Shown here in pieces: positions 1 to 5,487 of a stretch of 6,561 nucleotides of DNA; the stretch's first letter is position 1; each line of letters begins with the position of its first letter. The notes below the pieces were generated by a model. The model was not told the DNA's origin. It worked only from the letters and a program-made list of their open reading frames with translations, and searched no databases. The translations under genes were made by a program, and so were the position numbers. The stretch comes from Bdellovibrionaceae bacterium UBA5009 (GTDB taxonomy: Bacteria; Bdellovibrionota; Bdellovibrionia; Bdellovibrionales; Bdellovibrionaceae). Location: the NCBI GenBank assembly GCA_002396665.1, contig DGYJ01000091.1, forward strand, positions 26,192-32,752, given 5' to 3'.

Positions 1-783
1 CCTTTAGACTGTTCAGTGGGTGAAGTCAGTTCCTATGGAATTATTGCTGGGAAGACAGTCCAAGAAAATTCAGTCATTTCAAAATCAGTTTTTTTAATTA
101 AAACTGATTTTGGTCAAAGTGGTCAGGCATTTTGCACGGCCTCATTAATTGCGAAAGATATTTTATTAACAGCAGCACATTGTGTTCTTGTTGAAAAAGG
201 CGAGGTTAGCCAAAAAGGAAAAACATTTTTTTCTGCAAACCCCGCTTGCTCGAAGAAAGAAAACCAACTTCGAAGTGCTGGCTTTAAAAAAGTCATTGCC
301 CACGCTGATTATGTGAATGGCAAAGAATCCACCGACAACGACATGGCACTCATTTTACTGGATGCCGAGGCTCCTACCGAAAGTATTGTATTGGATGTGG
401 CCAAAGAATTTAATGCAGAAGATGCGGGTCTTAAGCTGTTTGCAATTGGGTATGGGAATAGAAAGGGCTATTCAAGATTTGACGAAAACCCTGTGCGCTT
501 AAGAATGACAAAGTTTGAACAAAGTCAGCTCGTGAAGTCTTCCACTCGAAATGGTTTTGATAACATCATCACAGTCGAACAAAAAAAATCAGGCGTTTGT
601 GCCGGTGATTCAGGTGGCCCTTTGTTGCTTTTGCAAAATGGTAAACCCCAAGTATTAGGAATCGCTTCAACAGTCAGTCCATCAGACGACGGAACAGAAG
701 CCTGTTCTGGCTATGCGAATTACAAAAGCACCCTTCATATTCATGAATGGATTGAAAAAACAAAACAAGAACTTAAGAAGTAG
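1..783 (+). CDS. Trypsin-fold (S1/chymotrypsin family) serine endopeptidase, 5' end outside the window
   Basis: This is a secreted or cell-surface serine protease that cuts peptide bonds. The frame is open from base 1 with no stop, so the real start and any signal peptide lie upstream; the GTG at 16 has no ribosome binding site and is not credible as the start. Of 260 visible residues, IIAG at 14-17 matches the IVGG mature N-terminus of trypsin-type zymogens. The catalytic triad is His60 (TAAHC), Asp114 (DNDMAL) and Ser204 (GDSGGP). Cys45-Cys61 and Cys200-Cys235 match the conserved 42-58 and 191-220 disulfides. Cys4 in the presumed propeptide could tether it to the catalytic domain, perhaps through Cys83. 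Position 189 is Gly and position 216 is Val by my alignment, so the S1 pocket looks elastase-like rather than trypsin-like. The family call is firm; the substrate is unknown. It converges on the next gene. Confidence 0.93.
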   Translation, partial: PLDCSVGEVSSYGIIAGKTVQENSVISKSVFLIKTDFGQSGQAFCTASLIAKDILLTAAHCVLVEKGEVSQKGKTFFSANPACSKKENQLRSAGFKKVIAHADYVNGKESTDNDMALILLDAEAPTESIVLDVAKEFNAEDAGLKLFAIGYGNRKGYSRFDENPVRLRMTKFEQSQLVKSSTRNGFDNIITVEQKKSGVCAGDSGGPLLLLQNGKPQVLGIASTVSPSDDGTEACSGYANYKSTLHIHEWIEKTKQELKK

Positions 784-816
784 GAAGTCGTTTACAAAGC
801 TGGGCACGACTTCCTA
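781..816. terminator. Inverted repeat between convergent genes, possible bidirectional terminator
   Basis: TAGGAAGTCGT (781-791) and ACGACTTCCTA (806-816) are perfect 11-bp complements around a 14-nt loop. The left arm begins at the protease stop codon. The neighbouring leftward gene ends at 822, so the repeat fills the gap between the two 3' ends. No strong T-run follows directly on either strand (only TTTT at 828-831 on the plus strand), so it may act as a weak terminator or a 3'-end stabiliser. The hairpin is seen directly; termination is inferred. Confidence 0.55.
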
Positions 817-821
817 GCGCA

Positions 822-1043
822 CTAGTGTTTTGCTTGGTGATGCTTGCTTTTTTTCTTTTTAGATTTTTTGTGCTTCTTTTTTTCACTTGCAACATTACGT
901 GAATGTTTTTTTTCTTTTTTTAAAGTGATTTCCACACCCTTTTTTGAGTGTTTAGAATGCTTTTTTGTTTTTGCTTCAGAGGCCGTGCCGAACGCAAGAA
1001 GTGAGGCAATAATTGCAGAGGCTGCAAGAGTATTAAATTTCAT
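822..1043 (-). CDS. Small secreted Lys/His-rich basic protein of unknown function (73 aa)
   Basis: I do not recognise a family. Residues 1-24 form a clear Sec signal peptide (MKFN, then an Ala/Leu-rich core, ending SEA before KTKK), so the product should be exported. The predicted mature part is 49 residues, of which 21 are Lys, 7 His and 1 Arg against only 3 Glu. It is built from loosely repeated KKHS/KHSK/KKK units and ends HHQAKH. There is no cysteine and no hydrophobic core, so it is probably disordered and strongly cationic. The start at 1041-1043 is supported by a GGGGG-type ribosome binding site (minus strand, 1048-1052) 4 nt upstream. Polyanion binding (nucleic acid, lipopolysaccharide, polyphosphate) or metal binding through His is possible, but nothing in the sequence decides. 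The plus-strand frame across it is a shadow created by its Lys codons. Confidence 0.8.
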   Translation of the reverse strand: MKFNTLAASAIIASLLAFGTASEAKTKKHSKHSKKGVEITLKKEKKHSRNVASEKKKHKKSKKKKSKHHQAKH

Positions 1044-1144
1044 ATGTCCCCCTTTGGACGAATACTCTATCGGAAAATTTTATTGGGACTGAAGTTCATG
1101 ATGAAAATTTTACAATAAACTAAATAGGACAACTTGATTTTGTC

Positions 1145-1174
1145 TCAAACTGAAGGCCGCAGTGCGCAGTTTGA
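1145..1174. repeat. 8-bp inverted repeat in the divergent intergenic region
   Basis: TCAAACTG (1145-1152) pairs perfectly with CAGTTTGA (1167-1174) around a 14-nt loop. It is the first of two hairpins lying 3 nt apart in the gap between the leftward Lys/His-rich gene (start 1043) and the rightward 193-aa gene (start 1294). No T-run follows. It could be an operator or a structured RNA element; its function is not known. Confidence 0.4.
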
Positions 1175-1177
1175 AGA

Positions 1178-1198
1178 ACTGTCTTACTTTTCGACAGT
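1178..1198. repeat. 6-bp inverted repeat, second hairpin of the pair
   Basis: ACTGTC (1178-1183) and GACAGT (1193-1198) are perfect complements around the loop ttacttttc. The right arm overlaps the -35-like TCGACA of the weak promoter candidate at 1191-1219. If that promoter is real, this repeat could be an operator or part of it. The element is short and chance occurrence is possible. Confidence 0.3.
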
Positions 1199-1219
1199 CC
1201 AAAGCCAATAGGTTTTATT
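1191..1219 (+). promoter_or_regulatory. Weak sigma-70-like promoter candidate upstream of the 193-aa gene
   Basis: TCGACA (1191-1196, 5/6 to TTGACA) is followed after 17 nt by TTTATT (1214-1219, 4/6 to TATAAT). It lies about 75 nt upstream of the ATG at 1294 in the right direction. The match is modest, and this A+T-rich gap will hold others by chance. Apart from this and the two hairpins I see nothing recognisable in 1044-1293, and no convincing promoter for the leftward gene. Confidence 0.25.
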
Positions 1220-1293
1220 ACGAATGGTCTGAATATTGAAAAGGCTCAGGCGTGCGTTGAACGTTTCTTGATTTGTACGTTTTTGGAGGCCCT

Positions 1294-1875
1294 ATGTTTT
1301 TGAAATTGCTTGATCGTTGGCAGATAAGTTTTCTCTTTTTAAGCTTTAGTCTTCTCTGTGGAATCACTTCCCACGCTCAAAATATTGGGTCGGTGCGTGC
1401 CCAGTTAAAGGCCCCCTCTAAGCAAATACATACAGTCCAAGCCCTAAGCGTCACCCAAGGACAGGCCTCTGAAAAAGCTTCTTTAAAGAGTTACCGCCAA
1501 TGGAAAAATGATAAAATCCAAGAGGCCATGGCCAAGGTTACATTTTCTAAGTCATTGATTGAAGTCAGAAAAATTGCCCAAACTTCGAAGTCTAAAATGG
1601 AAGCTGTGACAATGAAGGACCTAAACACTACACAAATTGAATCCCAAATTAAGGCTGATTTGATGGCCTTAGAAATGGCCAAGGATCTTACTGTTTCTGA
1701 TTACTTTGCAGGCTATCTTTCCAAGCTTCCACATCGCTCTGATGCCGTAAAAGAAATTGCACAAAAAATGACTTCTGAAGAGGTCGCAGAACTGATGATG
1801 GCCTACTCGAATTCCCTCTTTGGATCTTCGCCAGCGGGTTTGCCTGTGCAAGCCCAGCAAGGCCTTGGGCGCTAG
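1294..1875 (+). CDS. Exported helical protein of unknown function (193 aa)
   Basis: No family is recognised. I chose ATG 1294 because GGAGG at 1285-1289 sits 4 nt upstream and a signal peptide then starts cleanly; a TTG at 1273 in the same frame would bury the ribosome binding site inside the gene. Residues 1-28 look like a Sec signal (MFLKLLDRWQ, then the hydrophobic stretch ISFLFLSFSLLC, then SHA before Gln29). Cys22 is not in a good lipobox because Leu precedes it, so a soluble periplasmic or secreted protein is likelier than a lipoprotein. The mature part is rich in Lys, Ala, Gln, Met and Glu with helix-forming stretches (about 55-165), and its tail is rich in Gly, Pro and Gln. It contains no cysteine and no catalytic motif. 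It follows a gap of about 250 bp and is probably its own transcription unit or the first gene before the 280-aa gene. Confidence 0.75.
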   Translation: MFLKLLDRWQISFLFLSFSLLCGITSHAQNIGSVRAQLKAPSKQIHTVQALSVTQGQASEKASLKSYRQWKNDKIQEAMAKVTFSKSLIEVRKIAQTSKSKMEAVTMKDLNTTQIESQIKADLMALEMAKDLTVSDYFAGYLSKLPHRSDAVKEIAQKMTSEEVAELMMAYSNSLFGSSPAGLPVQAQQGLGR

Positions 1876-1920
1876 TTTTAAGATGGGGATGCCCTCTTAC
1901 CTCATAAACTGCAGCGCTAT

Positions 1921-1929
1921 TGGTATAAT
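1921..1929 (+). promoter_or_regulatory. Extended -10 promoter for the RCC1-like gene
   Basis: TGGTATAAT is a perfect -10 hexamer (TATAAT, 1924-1929) with the extended TGn motif directly before it. No good -35 lies 16-18 nt upstream (ctcata at 1901-1906), which is typical of extended -10 promoters. Transcription would start near 1936, giving a leader of about 120 nt before the ATG at 2059. That leader holds a small hairpin, GCTAT/ATAGC at 1974-1988. I see no terminator between 1875 and this site. Confidence 0.65.
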
Positions 1930-2058
1930 AAAACACGATGTTAAACTAGAGCTGGAATAAAAATTGCGGTTATGCTATCTCATATAGCTGTATTTTCGTC
2001 AGCGAATGAAAGTTCGGCCTACAAATTTTACGGCACATTTCTAAAAGAGGAGTTTGTT

Positions 2059-2901
2059 ATGAAGTTAGGACTTTACACATTAGTTTTGTCATTAGTTTTT
2101 ATCTTTAATGCCCACGCAACGTTTGTTCAAAAAGAAGAGCTAGAAAAACTTATGATCAAATGTCATCTTACTGATCAAGGTCAGCTAGAGTGCGTAGACT
2201 CTGAAAGGCTGTTGCCTAAAGAGGCTACAGAGGGTGTTTTTGTCGACTTCAGTATCCCTCGCCTTTTGAAGGAGAGAGTACTTTGCACTTTAAAGCAAGA
2301 TGTTGCTGAATGTTGGTCAACCCCAGGATATCAGCTTGGTTTTTTTCCAAAAGAAGTTTTCAAAATCAAGAATGGAACAAGCATTTACAATAAAAGAAAT
2401 CGTACTTTTGTAATTGCCAGTGGCCGCATTTACCCTTTTGTTGCAGGTTCGCAGTCTCCTCAATTTTACCCAAGTTTTTCCAATGTAAAAAAAATGGAAG
2501 TTAATTATGACGGTGTTATTTGTGCACTAACAAAGGCGAAAACTGTAACATGTACGACATCAGACCAGCTTCATTTGAGCGCTTTTAGTGGCCTTAAAAA
2601 CGTCACTGACATTGCCGCAAACAGCAACACGTTTTGCGTAATTCAAGGCCAAGGCAAAGTTAAATGCGCGGGTCAGAAGTCCGACGTCGATTTTATTGAA
2701 AAAAGATTTCAAGCTGTATCTGGGGCTTCACAGATCGCAATGTCTGATTCGCAAACTTGTGTTATTGCTGACAAATCAGTTCTATGTACAGGTTCATTGG
2801 ACGCAAAGGACTTGCAGGGTTCTGATAAACTGGAAGCTGGCGCGTTTCACGTCTGCGGATATCAAAAAGGGCAACGTATCGGCTGCATAGGTCAGCTTTA
2901 A
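2059..2901 (+). CDS. Exported RCC1-like repeat protein with paired cysteines (280 aa), function unknown
   Basis: The start is ATG 2059: GAGGAG at 2047-2052 lies 6 nt upstream and a signal peptide follows at once (MKLGLYTLVLSLVFIFNAHA, cut before Thr21). An in-frame ATG at 1972 lacks a ribosome binding site and would bury the signal. The mature part holds seven units of roughly 40 residues. Six carry a C-x8/9-C pair: 35/45, 76/85, 155/165, 193/203, 234/243 and 266/276. A seventh, in register at 117-127 (TFVIASGRIYPF), has lost both. All 12 cysteines fall in these pairs. The unit TFCVIQGQGKVKCAG resembles the bacterial RCC1-type blade consensus HtCAl..G.vkCWG, so a seven-bladed propeller with a disulfide in most blades is my inference. 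The usual Trp and many Gly of RCC1 repeats are missing, so this is a divergent member at best. It has its own promoter and terminator. Confidence 0.8.
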   Translation: MKLGLYTLVLSLVFIFNAHATFVQKEELEKLMIKCHLTDQGQLECVDSERLLPKEATEGVFVDFSIPRLLKERVLCTLKQDVAECWSTPGYQLGFFPKEVFKIKNGTSIYNKRNRTFVIASGRIYPFVAGSQSPQFYPSFSNVKKMEVNYDGVICALTKAKTVTCTTSDQLHLSAFSGLKNVTDIAANSNTFCVIQGQGKVKCAGQKSDVDFIEKRFQAVSGASQIAMSDSQTCVIADKSVLCTGSLDAKDLQGSDKLEAGAFHVCGYQKGQRIGCIGQL

Positions 2902-2905
2902 TATT

Positions 2906-2944
2906 AAAACGGGCCCTGTCGCTACGCGACAGAATGTTTTTTTT
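2906..2944 (+). terminator. Intrinsic terminator of the RCC1-like gene
   Basis: CTGTCGC (2916-2922) and GCGACAG (2926-2932) form a perfect 7-bp stem with loop TAC, followed by AATG and eight T (2937-2944). AAAAC (2906-2910) can also pair with GTTTT (2936-2940) below an internal loop. It begins 4 nt after the stop codon and separates this gene from the groESL promoter. Confidence 0.85.
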
Positions 2945-2953
2945 ACCAGTCAC

Positions 2954-2984
2954 CTTGACAGAATTTAACCACCGTCCATATTAG
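2954..2984 (+). promoter_or_regulatory. groESL promoter, fits both sigma-70 and heat-shock (RpoH-type) consensus
   Basis: TTGACA at 2955-2960 is a perfect sigma-70 -35, with TATTAG (2979-2984, 4/6 to TATAAT) 18 nt downstream. The same region reads CTTGACA (2954-2960), 13 nt, then GTCCATAT (2974-2981). This matches 6 of 7 and 6 of 8 positions of the E. coli sigma-32 consensus CTTGAAA and CCCCATnT at a permitted spacing. Transcription would start near 2989, leaving a leader of about 55 nt before groES. No CIRCE (HrcA) operator is present. Which sigma factor acts cannot be decided from sequence. Confidence 0.6.
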
Positions 2985-3044
2985 CCTCTGTTCAAATCAC
3001 TATGATAAAAACCCGGTTCTTCCGGATATTTCCTAGGAGGCAAT

Positions 3045-3347
3045 ATGGCTAAAACTGAGTTGGGCGTACGTCCACTTCACGATCGCATTCTTGTTCGTCG
3101 CATGGCTGAAGAAGAAAAAACAGCAGGCGGACTTTTCATCCCTGATACTGCAAAAGAAAAACCACAAAAAGGTGAAATCGTTGCCACAGGCAAAGGTCGC
3201 ATCACTGAAGACGGCAAAACATTGCCTTTAGAAGTTCGCGCAGGCGATAAAGTTCTTTTTGGTAAATACGCTGGCACAGAACTTAAATTGGATGGTCAAG
3301 AGTACTTGATGATGAGAGAAGAAGACATCTTGGGTGTTTTCAACTAA
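3045..3347 (+). CDS. groES: Co-chaperonin GroES (Hsp10), 100 aa
   Basis: GroES is the seven-subunit cap of the GroEL folding chamber in the cytoplasm. It binds GroEL with ATP and encloses non-native proteins. The protein is full length (E. coli has 97 residues). It has the family start VRPLHDRILVRR (8-19), the mobile loop with AGGLFIPD (27-34), whose Leu-Phe-Ile replaces E. coli Ile-Val-Leu as the GroEL-binding tripeptide, and the later signatures GKGRI (49-53) and DILGV near the C-terminus. AGGAGG at 3035-3040 lies 4 nt before the ATG. It precedes groEL by 74 bp, with a terminator-like hairpin between them. From memory, B. bacteriovorus has been described with two groES genes under different control; this is the copy next to groEL. 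Confidence 0.98.
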   Translation: MAKTELGVRPLHDRILVRRMAEEEKTAGGLFIPDTAKEKPQKGEIVATGKGRITEDGKTLPLEVRAGDKVLFGKYAGTELKLDGQEYLMMREEDILGVFN

Positions 3348-3355
3348 ATCATTTG

Positions 3356-3387
3356 AAGGCGAGTCGATGAACTCGCCTTTTGTTTTT
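3356..3387 (+). terminator. Terminator-like hairpin between groES and groEL
   Basis: AAGGCGAGT (3356-3364) and ACTCGCCTT (3371-3379) pair perfectly over 9 bp with the 6-nt loop CGATGA. The 3' arm runs into a T-rich tract (3378-3387, with one G at 3382). It begins 9 nt after the groES stop and ends about 24 nt before the groEL ribosome binding site. By form it is a good Rho-independent terminator. In this position it could be an attenuator, or a 3' stabiliser left after cleavage, favouring groES over groEL transcript. I see no convincing separate groEL promoter downstream. Confidence 0.75.
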
Positions 3388-3421
3388 AAATTTTAAATCA
3401 AATAATTTTTGAGGAGATAAA

Positions 3422-5074
3422 ATGAGTAAAGAATTACGTTTTTCTGAAGATGCAAGAGCGCACATCCTAAAAGGTGTGAACATTTTGGCGAACGCTGTAA
3501 AAGTGACTTTGGGACCTAAAGGTCGCAACGTTGTGATCGAAAAATCTTTCGGTTCACCTTTGATCACTAAAGATGGTGTGACTGTTGCTAAAGAAATCGA
3601 ATTAGAAAATAAATTCGAAAACATGGGCGCGCAGATGGTTAAAGAAGTTGCTTCTAAAACCAACGACGAAGCTGGTGACGGTACAACAACTGCTACAGTT
3701 TTGGCTCAAGCGATCTATCGTGAAGGCGCTAAAATCGTAACTGCTGGCCACAACCCAATGTCTTTGAAACGTGGTATCGACAAAGCTGTTGCAACTATCG
3801 TTGCTGAACTTAAAGCGATGGCGAAACCAGTTAAAGGTTCTAACGAAGTGGCTCAAGTTGGTGCGATCTCTGCAAACAACGACAAAGAAATCGGTCAAAT
3901 GTTGGCTGATGCTATGGATAAAGTTGGTAAAGAAGGCGTGATCACTATTGAAGAATCTAAAACAGCTAAAACGGAAGTGACAGTTGTTGAAGGTATGCAG
4001 TTTGACCGTGGTTACTTGTCTCCATATTTTGTGACTAACGCAGAAAGAATGGAAACAGTTTTAGAAAATGCTTACGTTCTTGTTTACGACAAAAAAATCT
4101 CTTCAATGAAAGACATGATTCAAATTCTTGAAGGCGTTGCAAAACAAGGCCGTCAATTGTTGTTGATTGCTGAAGATGTAGACGGTGAAGCATTAGCTAC
4201 TCTTGTTGTAAATAAATTGCGTGGCACTTTGCACGTTGCTGCTGTTAAAGCCCCTGGTTTCGGTGACCGTCGTAAAGCTATGCTTGAAGACATCGCTGCT
4301 TTGACTGGCGCGAAAGTGATCAGTGAAGATATGGGTCGTAAACTTGAGCAAGCTACTGTTGCTGACTTGGGTGTTGCTAAACGCATCGTGATCGACAAAG
4401 ACAACACAACAATCATTGATGGCGCTGGCAAAAAAGCAGACATTCAAGCTCGCGTTGCTCAAATCAAAGGTCAAATCGAAGAAACAACTTCTGATTACGA
4501 CAAAGAAAAATTAAAAGAGCGTTTGGCTAAACTTTCTGGCGGTGTTGCTGTGATTCACGTTGGAGCCCCTTCAGAAGTTGAAATGAAAGAGAAAAAAGCC
4601 CGCGTTGAAGATGCATTGAATGCAACTCGCGCTGCGGTTGAAGAAGGTATCGTTGCGGGTGGTGGTACTGCCTTGTTGCGTGCTTCTCAAAAAATCGACA
4701 AATCAAAATACAATGAAGACGAAGCATGGGGCGCACAAATCATTAAACGTGCTTGTGAAGAGCCTATCCGTCAAATCGCAGCTAATGCAGGACTTGATGG
4801 AGCCATCGTTCTAGATCGTATTTTGCAAAACAAATCGACGTCTTTTGGTTTCAATGCATTCAGCGATGAATACACTGACTTGATCAAAGACGGGGTTATT
4901 GACCCAATGAAAGTGGTTCGTTGTGCTCTTGAAAATGCAGCTTCTGTATCTTCATTGATGCTAACAACTGAAACTATGATTGCTGAGGCCCCTAAGCGCG
5001 AAGAAAAAGGCGCTGGCGGTGCTCCAGGAATGGGTGGTATGGGCGGAATGGGTGGCATGGGCGATATGATGTAA
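3422..5074 (+). CDS. groEL: Chaperonin GroEL (Hsp60), 550 aa
   Basis: GroEL forms the double-ring, ATP-driven protein-folding chamber of the cytoplasm and works with GroES. It is full length (E. coli 548) and aligns throughout. The equatorial ATP site is seen in KVTLGPKGRNV (27-37), ITKDGVTV with Asp51, and GDGTTTAT with Asp86. The ATP-hydrolysis aspartate of E. coli (398) corresponds to Asp397 in VEDALNATRAAVEEG, followed by the GIVAGGG signature. The C-terminus carries the usual GGM-repeat tail (about 532-550, ending GDMM). GAGGAG at 3411-3416 lies 5 nt before the ATG. Codons look highly selected (many GCT, GTT, GAA, AAA), as expected for a strongly expressed gene. It is expressed with groES by read-through or processing of the intervening hairpin, and ends at the terminator at 5113-5140. 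Confidence 0.99.
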   Translation: MSKELRFSEDARAHILKGVNILANAVKVTLGPKGRNVVIEKSFGSPLITKDGVTVAKEIELENKFENMGAQMVKEVASKTNDEAGDGTTTATVLAQAIYREGAKIVTAGHNPMSLKRGIDKAVATIVAELKAMAKPVKGSNEVAQVGAISANNDKEIGQMLADAMDKVGKEGVITIEESKTAKTEVTVVEGMQFDRGYLSPYFVTNAERMETVLENAYVLVYDKKISSMKDMIQILEGVAKQGRQLLLIAEDVDGEALATLVVNKLRGTLHVAAVKAPGFGDRRKAMLEDIAALTGAKVISEDMGRKLEQATVADLGVAKRIVIDKDNTTIIDGAGKKADIQARVAQIKGQIEETTSDYDKEKLKERLAKLSGGVAVIHVGAPSEVEMKEKKARVEDALNATRAAVEEGIVAGGGTALLRASQKIDKSKYNEDEAWGAQIIKRACEEPIRQIAANAGLDGAIVLDRILQNKSTSFGFNAFSDEYTDLIKDGVIDPMKVVRCALENAASVSSLMLTTETMIAEAPKREEKGAGGAPGMGGMGGMGGMGDMM

Positions 5075-5092
5075 TATCGTTCTTGAAACTTG

Positions 5093-5108
5093 TTTCCAAT
5101 TCTGGAAA
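5093..5108 (+). repeat. Small hairpin upstream of the groEL terminator
   Basis: TTTCCA (5093-5098) and TGGAAA (5103-5108) pair perfectly around loop ATTC, 4 nt before the terminator stem. It may help protect the groEL 3' end, or be chance in an A+T-rich gap. Confidence 0.35.
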
Positions 5109-5112
5109 TCTT

Positions 5113-5140
5113 AAAGGGTCAGCTTTTGCTGGCCCTTTTT
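5113..5140 (+). terminator. Intrinsic terminator after groEL
   Basis: AAAGGGTCAGC (5113-5123) pairs with GCTGGCCCTTT (5128-5138) over 11 bp including one G-U wobble. The loop is TTTT, and the 3' arm merges into a run of five T (5136-5140). It lies 38 nt after the groEL stop and just 9 nt before the ribosome binding site of the next gene, so that gene either needs read-through or has a promoter I cannot identify. Confidence 0.85.
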
Positions 5141-5160
5141 CATTTTCACAGGAGGAAAAT

Positions 5161-5487
5161 ATGAAATTACTAGGGATTGTTATAGCTATTGTTGGAATGG
5201 GGTTGTCGCATGGTGCTTTTGCCGAGGGCGATAAACACGAAGATAATTTTGAAAAAATGAAAGCGAATGCCACAGAAATGATTGGCAAAAGAATCAAAAT
5301 GCTTCAAGAGAACCAATCTTGTATTCAAGCTGCAACCAATAGGGATGGATTAAGAAAGTGCCATGAGGCTATTAAAGAAGATAGAAAAGAACTCCGCTCT
5401 GAACTGATGGAAAAAAGAGAAGAGCGTCTAAAAGAGCGTGAAGAAAAAATCAAAGCACGCAAAGAAAAAATGGAAGAGAAAAAATAA
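5161..5487 (+). CDS. Small exported charged-helix protein with two cysteines, function unknown (108 aa)
   Basis: No family is recognised. AGGAGG (5150-5155) sits 5 nt before ATG 5161 and a signal peptide follows: residues 1-21, MKLLG, then an Ile/Val/Gly core, ending GAFA before Glu22. An in-frame TTG at 5083 lies ahead of the groEL terminator and is not used. The mature 87 residues are almost entirely helix-forming. Cys54 and Cys67 (C-x12-C) could form one disulfide in the periplasm. From about residue 69 to the end the sequence alternates Glu with Lys/Arg at i/i+4 spacing (KREERLKEREEKIKARKEK), the pattern of a coiled coil or a stable single alpha-helix. Its size and charge recall small periplasmic helical chaperones of the Spy/CpxP type, but I see no LTxxQ motif, so I do not make that call. 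It follows groEL by 86 bp across a terminator. Confidence 0.8.
   Translation: MKLLGIVIAIVGMGLSHGAFAEGDKHEDNFEKMKANATEMIGKRIKMLQENQSCIQAATNRDGLRKCHEAIKEDRKELRSELMEKREERLKEREEKIKARKEKMEEKK

Noticed and set aside
844..1092. Open plus-strand frame of 82 codons rich in Phe and Cys
   Set aside because: It is the antisense of the Lys/His-rich gene; poly-Phe arises from its AAA/AAG codons. It has no ribosome binding site, whereas the minus-strand frame has a signal peptide and a good one.
1273..1293. Upstream TTG start for the 193-aa protein
   Set aside because: It has no ribosome binding site of its own and would place GGAGG (1285-1289) inside the gene and push the signal peptide inward.
1972..2058. 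Upstream ATG start for the RCC1-like protein
   Set aside because: There is no ribosome binding site at 1972, while GAGGAG before 2059 and an immediate signal peptide support the later start.
2979..3010. Possible CIRCE (HrcA) operator upstream of groES, from TTAGCCTCT at 2981
   Set aside because: Only a partial left half is present and there is no matching right half (GAGTGCTAA-like) at the required 9-nt spacing.
3380..3410. Separate groEL promoter (TTGTTT with an AATAAT-like -10) in the A+T-rich gap
   Set aside because: Both elements are poor, spacing is short, and a start would fall inside the ribosome binding site at 3411-3416.
4771..5058. Minus-strand frame beginning with a Pro/Pro/Ile repeat, opposite the end of groEL
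   Set aside because: It is the antisense of the GGM-repeat tail and the adjoining groEL codons. Several other long antisense frames across groEL are shadows of its strong codon bias as well.
5083..5111. Promoter for the 108-aa gene: TTGAAA, 17 nt, AAATCT
   Set aside because: The -10 is poor and the resulting transcript would begin inside the groEL terminator hairpin.
5083..5160. Upstream TTG start for the 108-aa protein
   Set aside because: It would translate through the groEL terminator and bury both the AGGAGG and the signal peptide.
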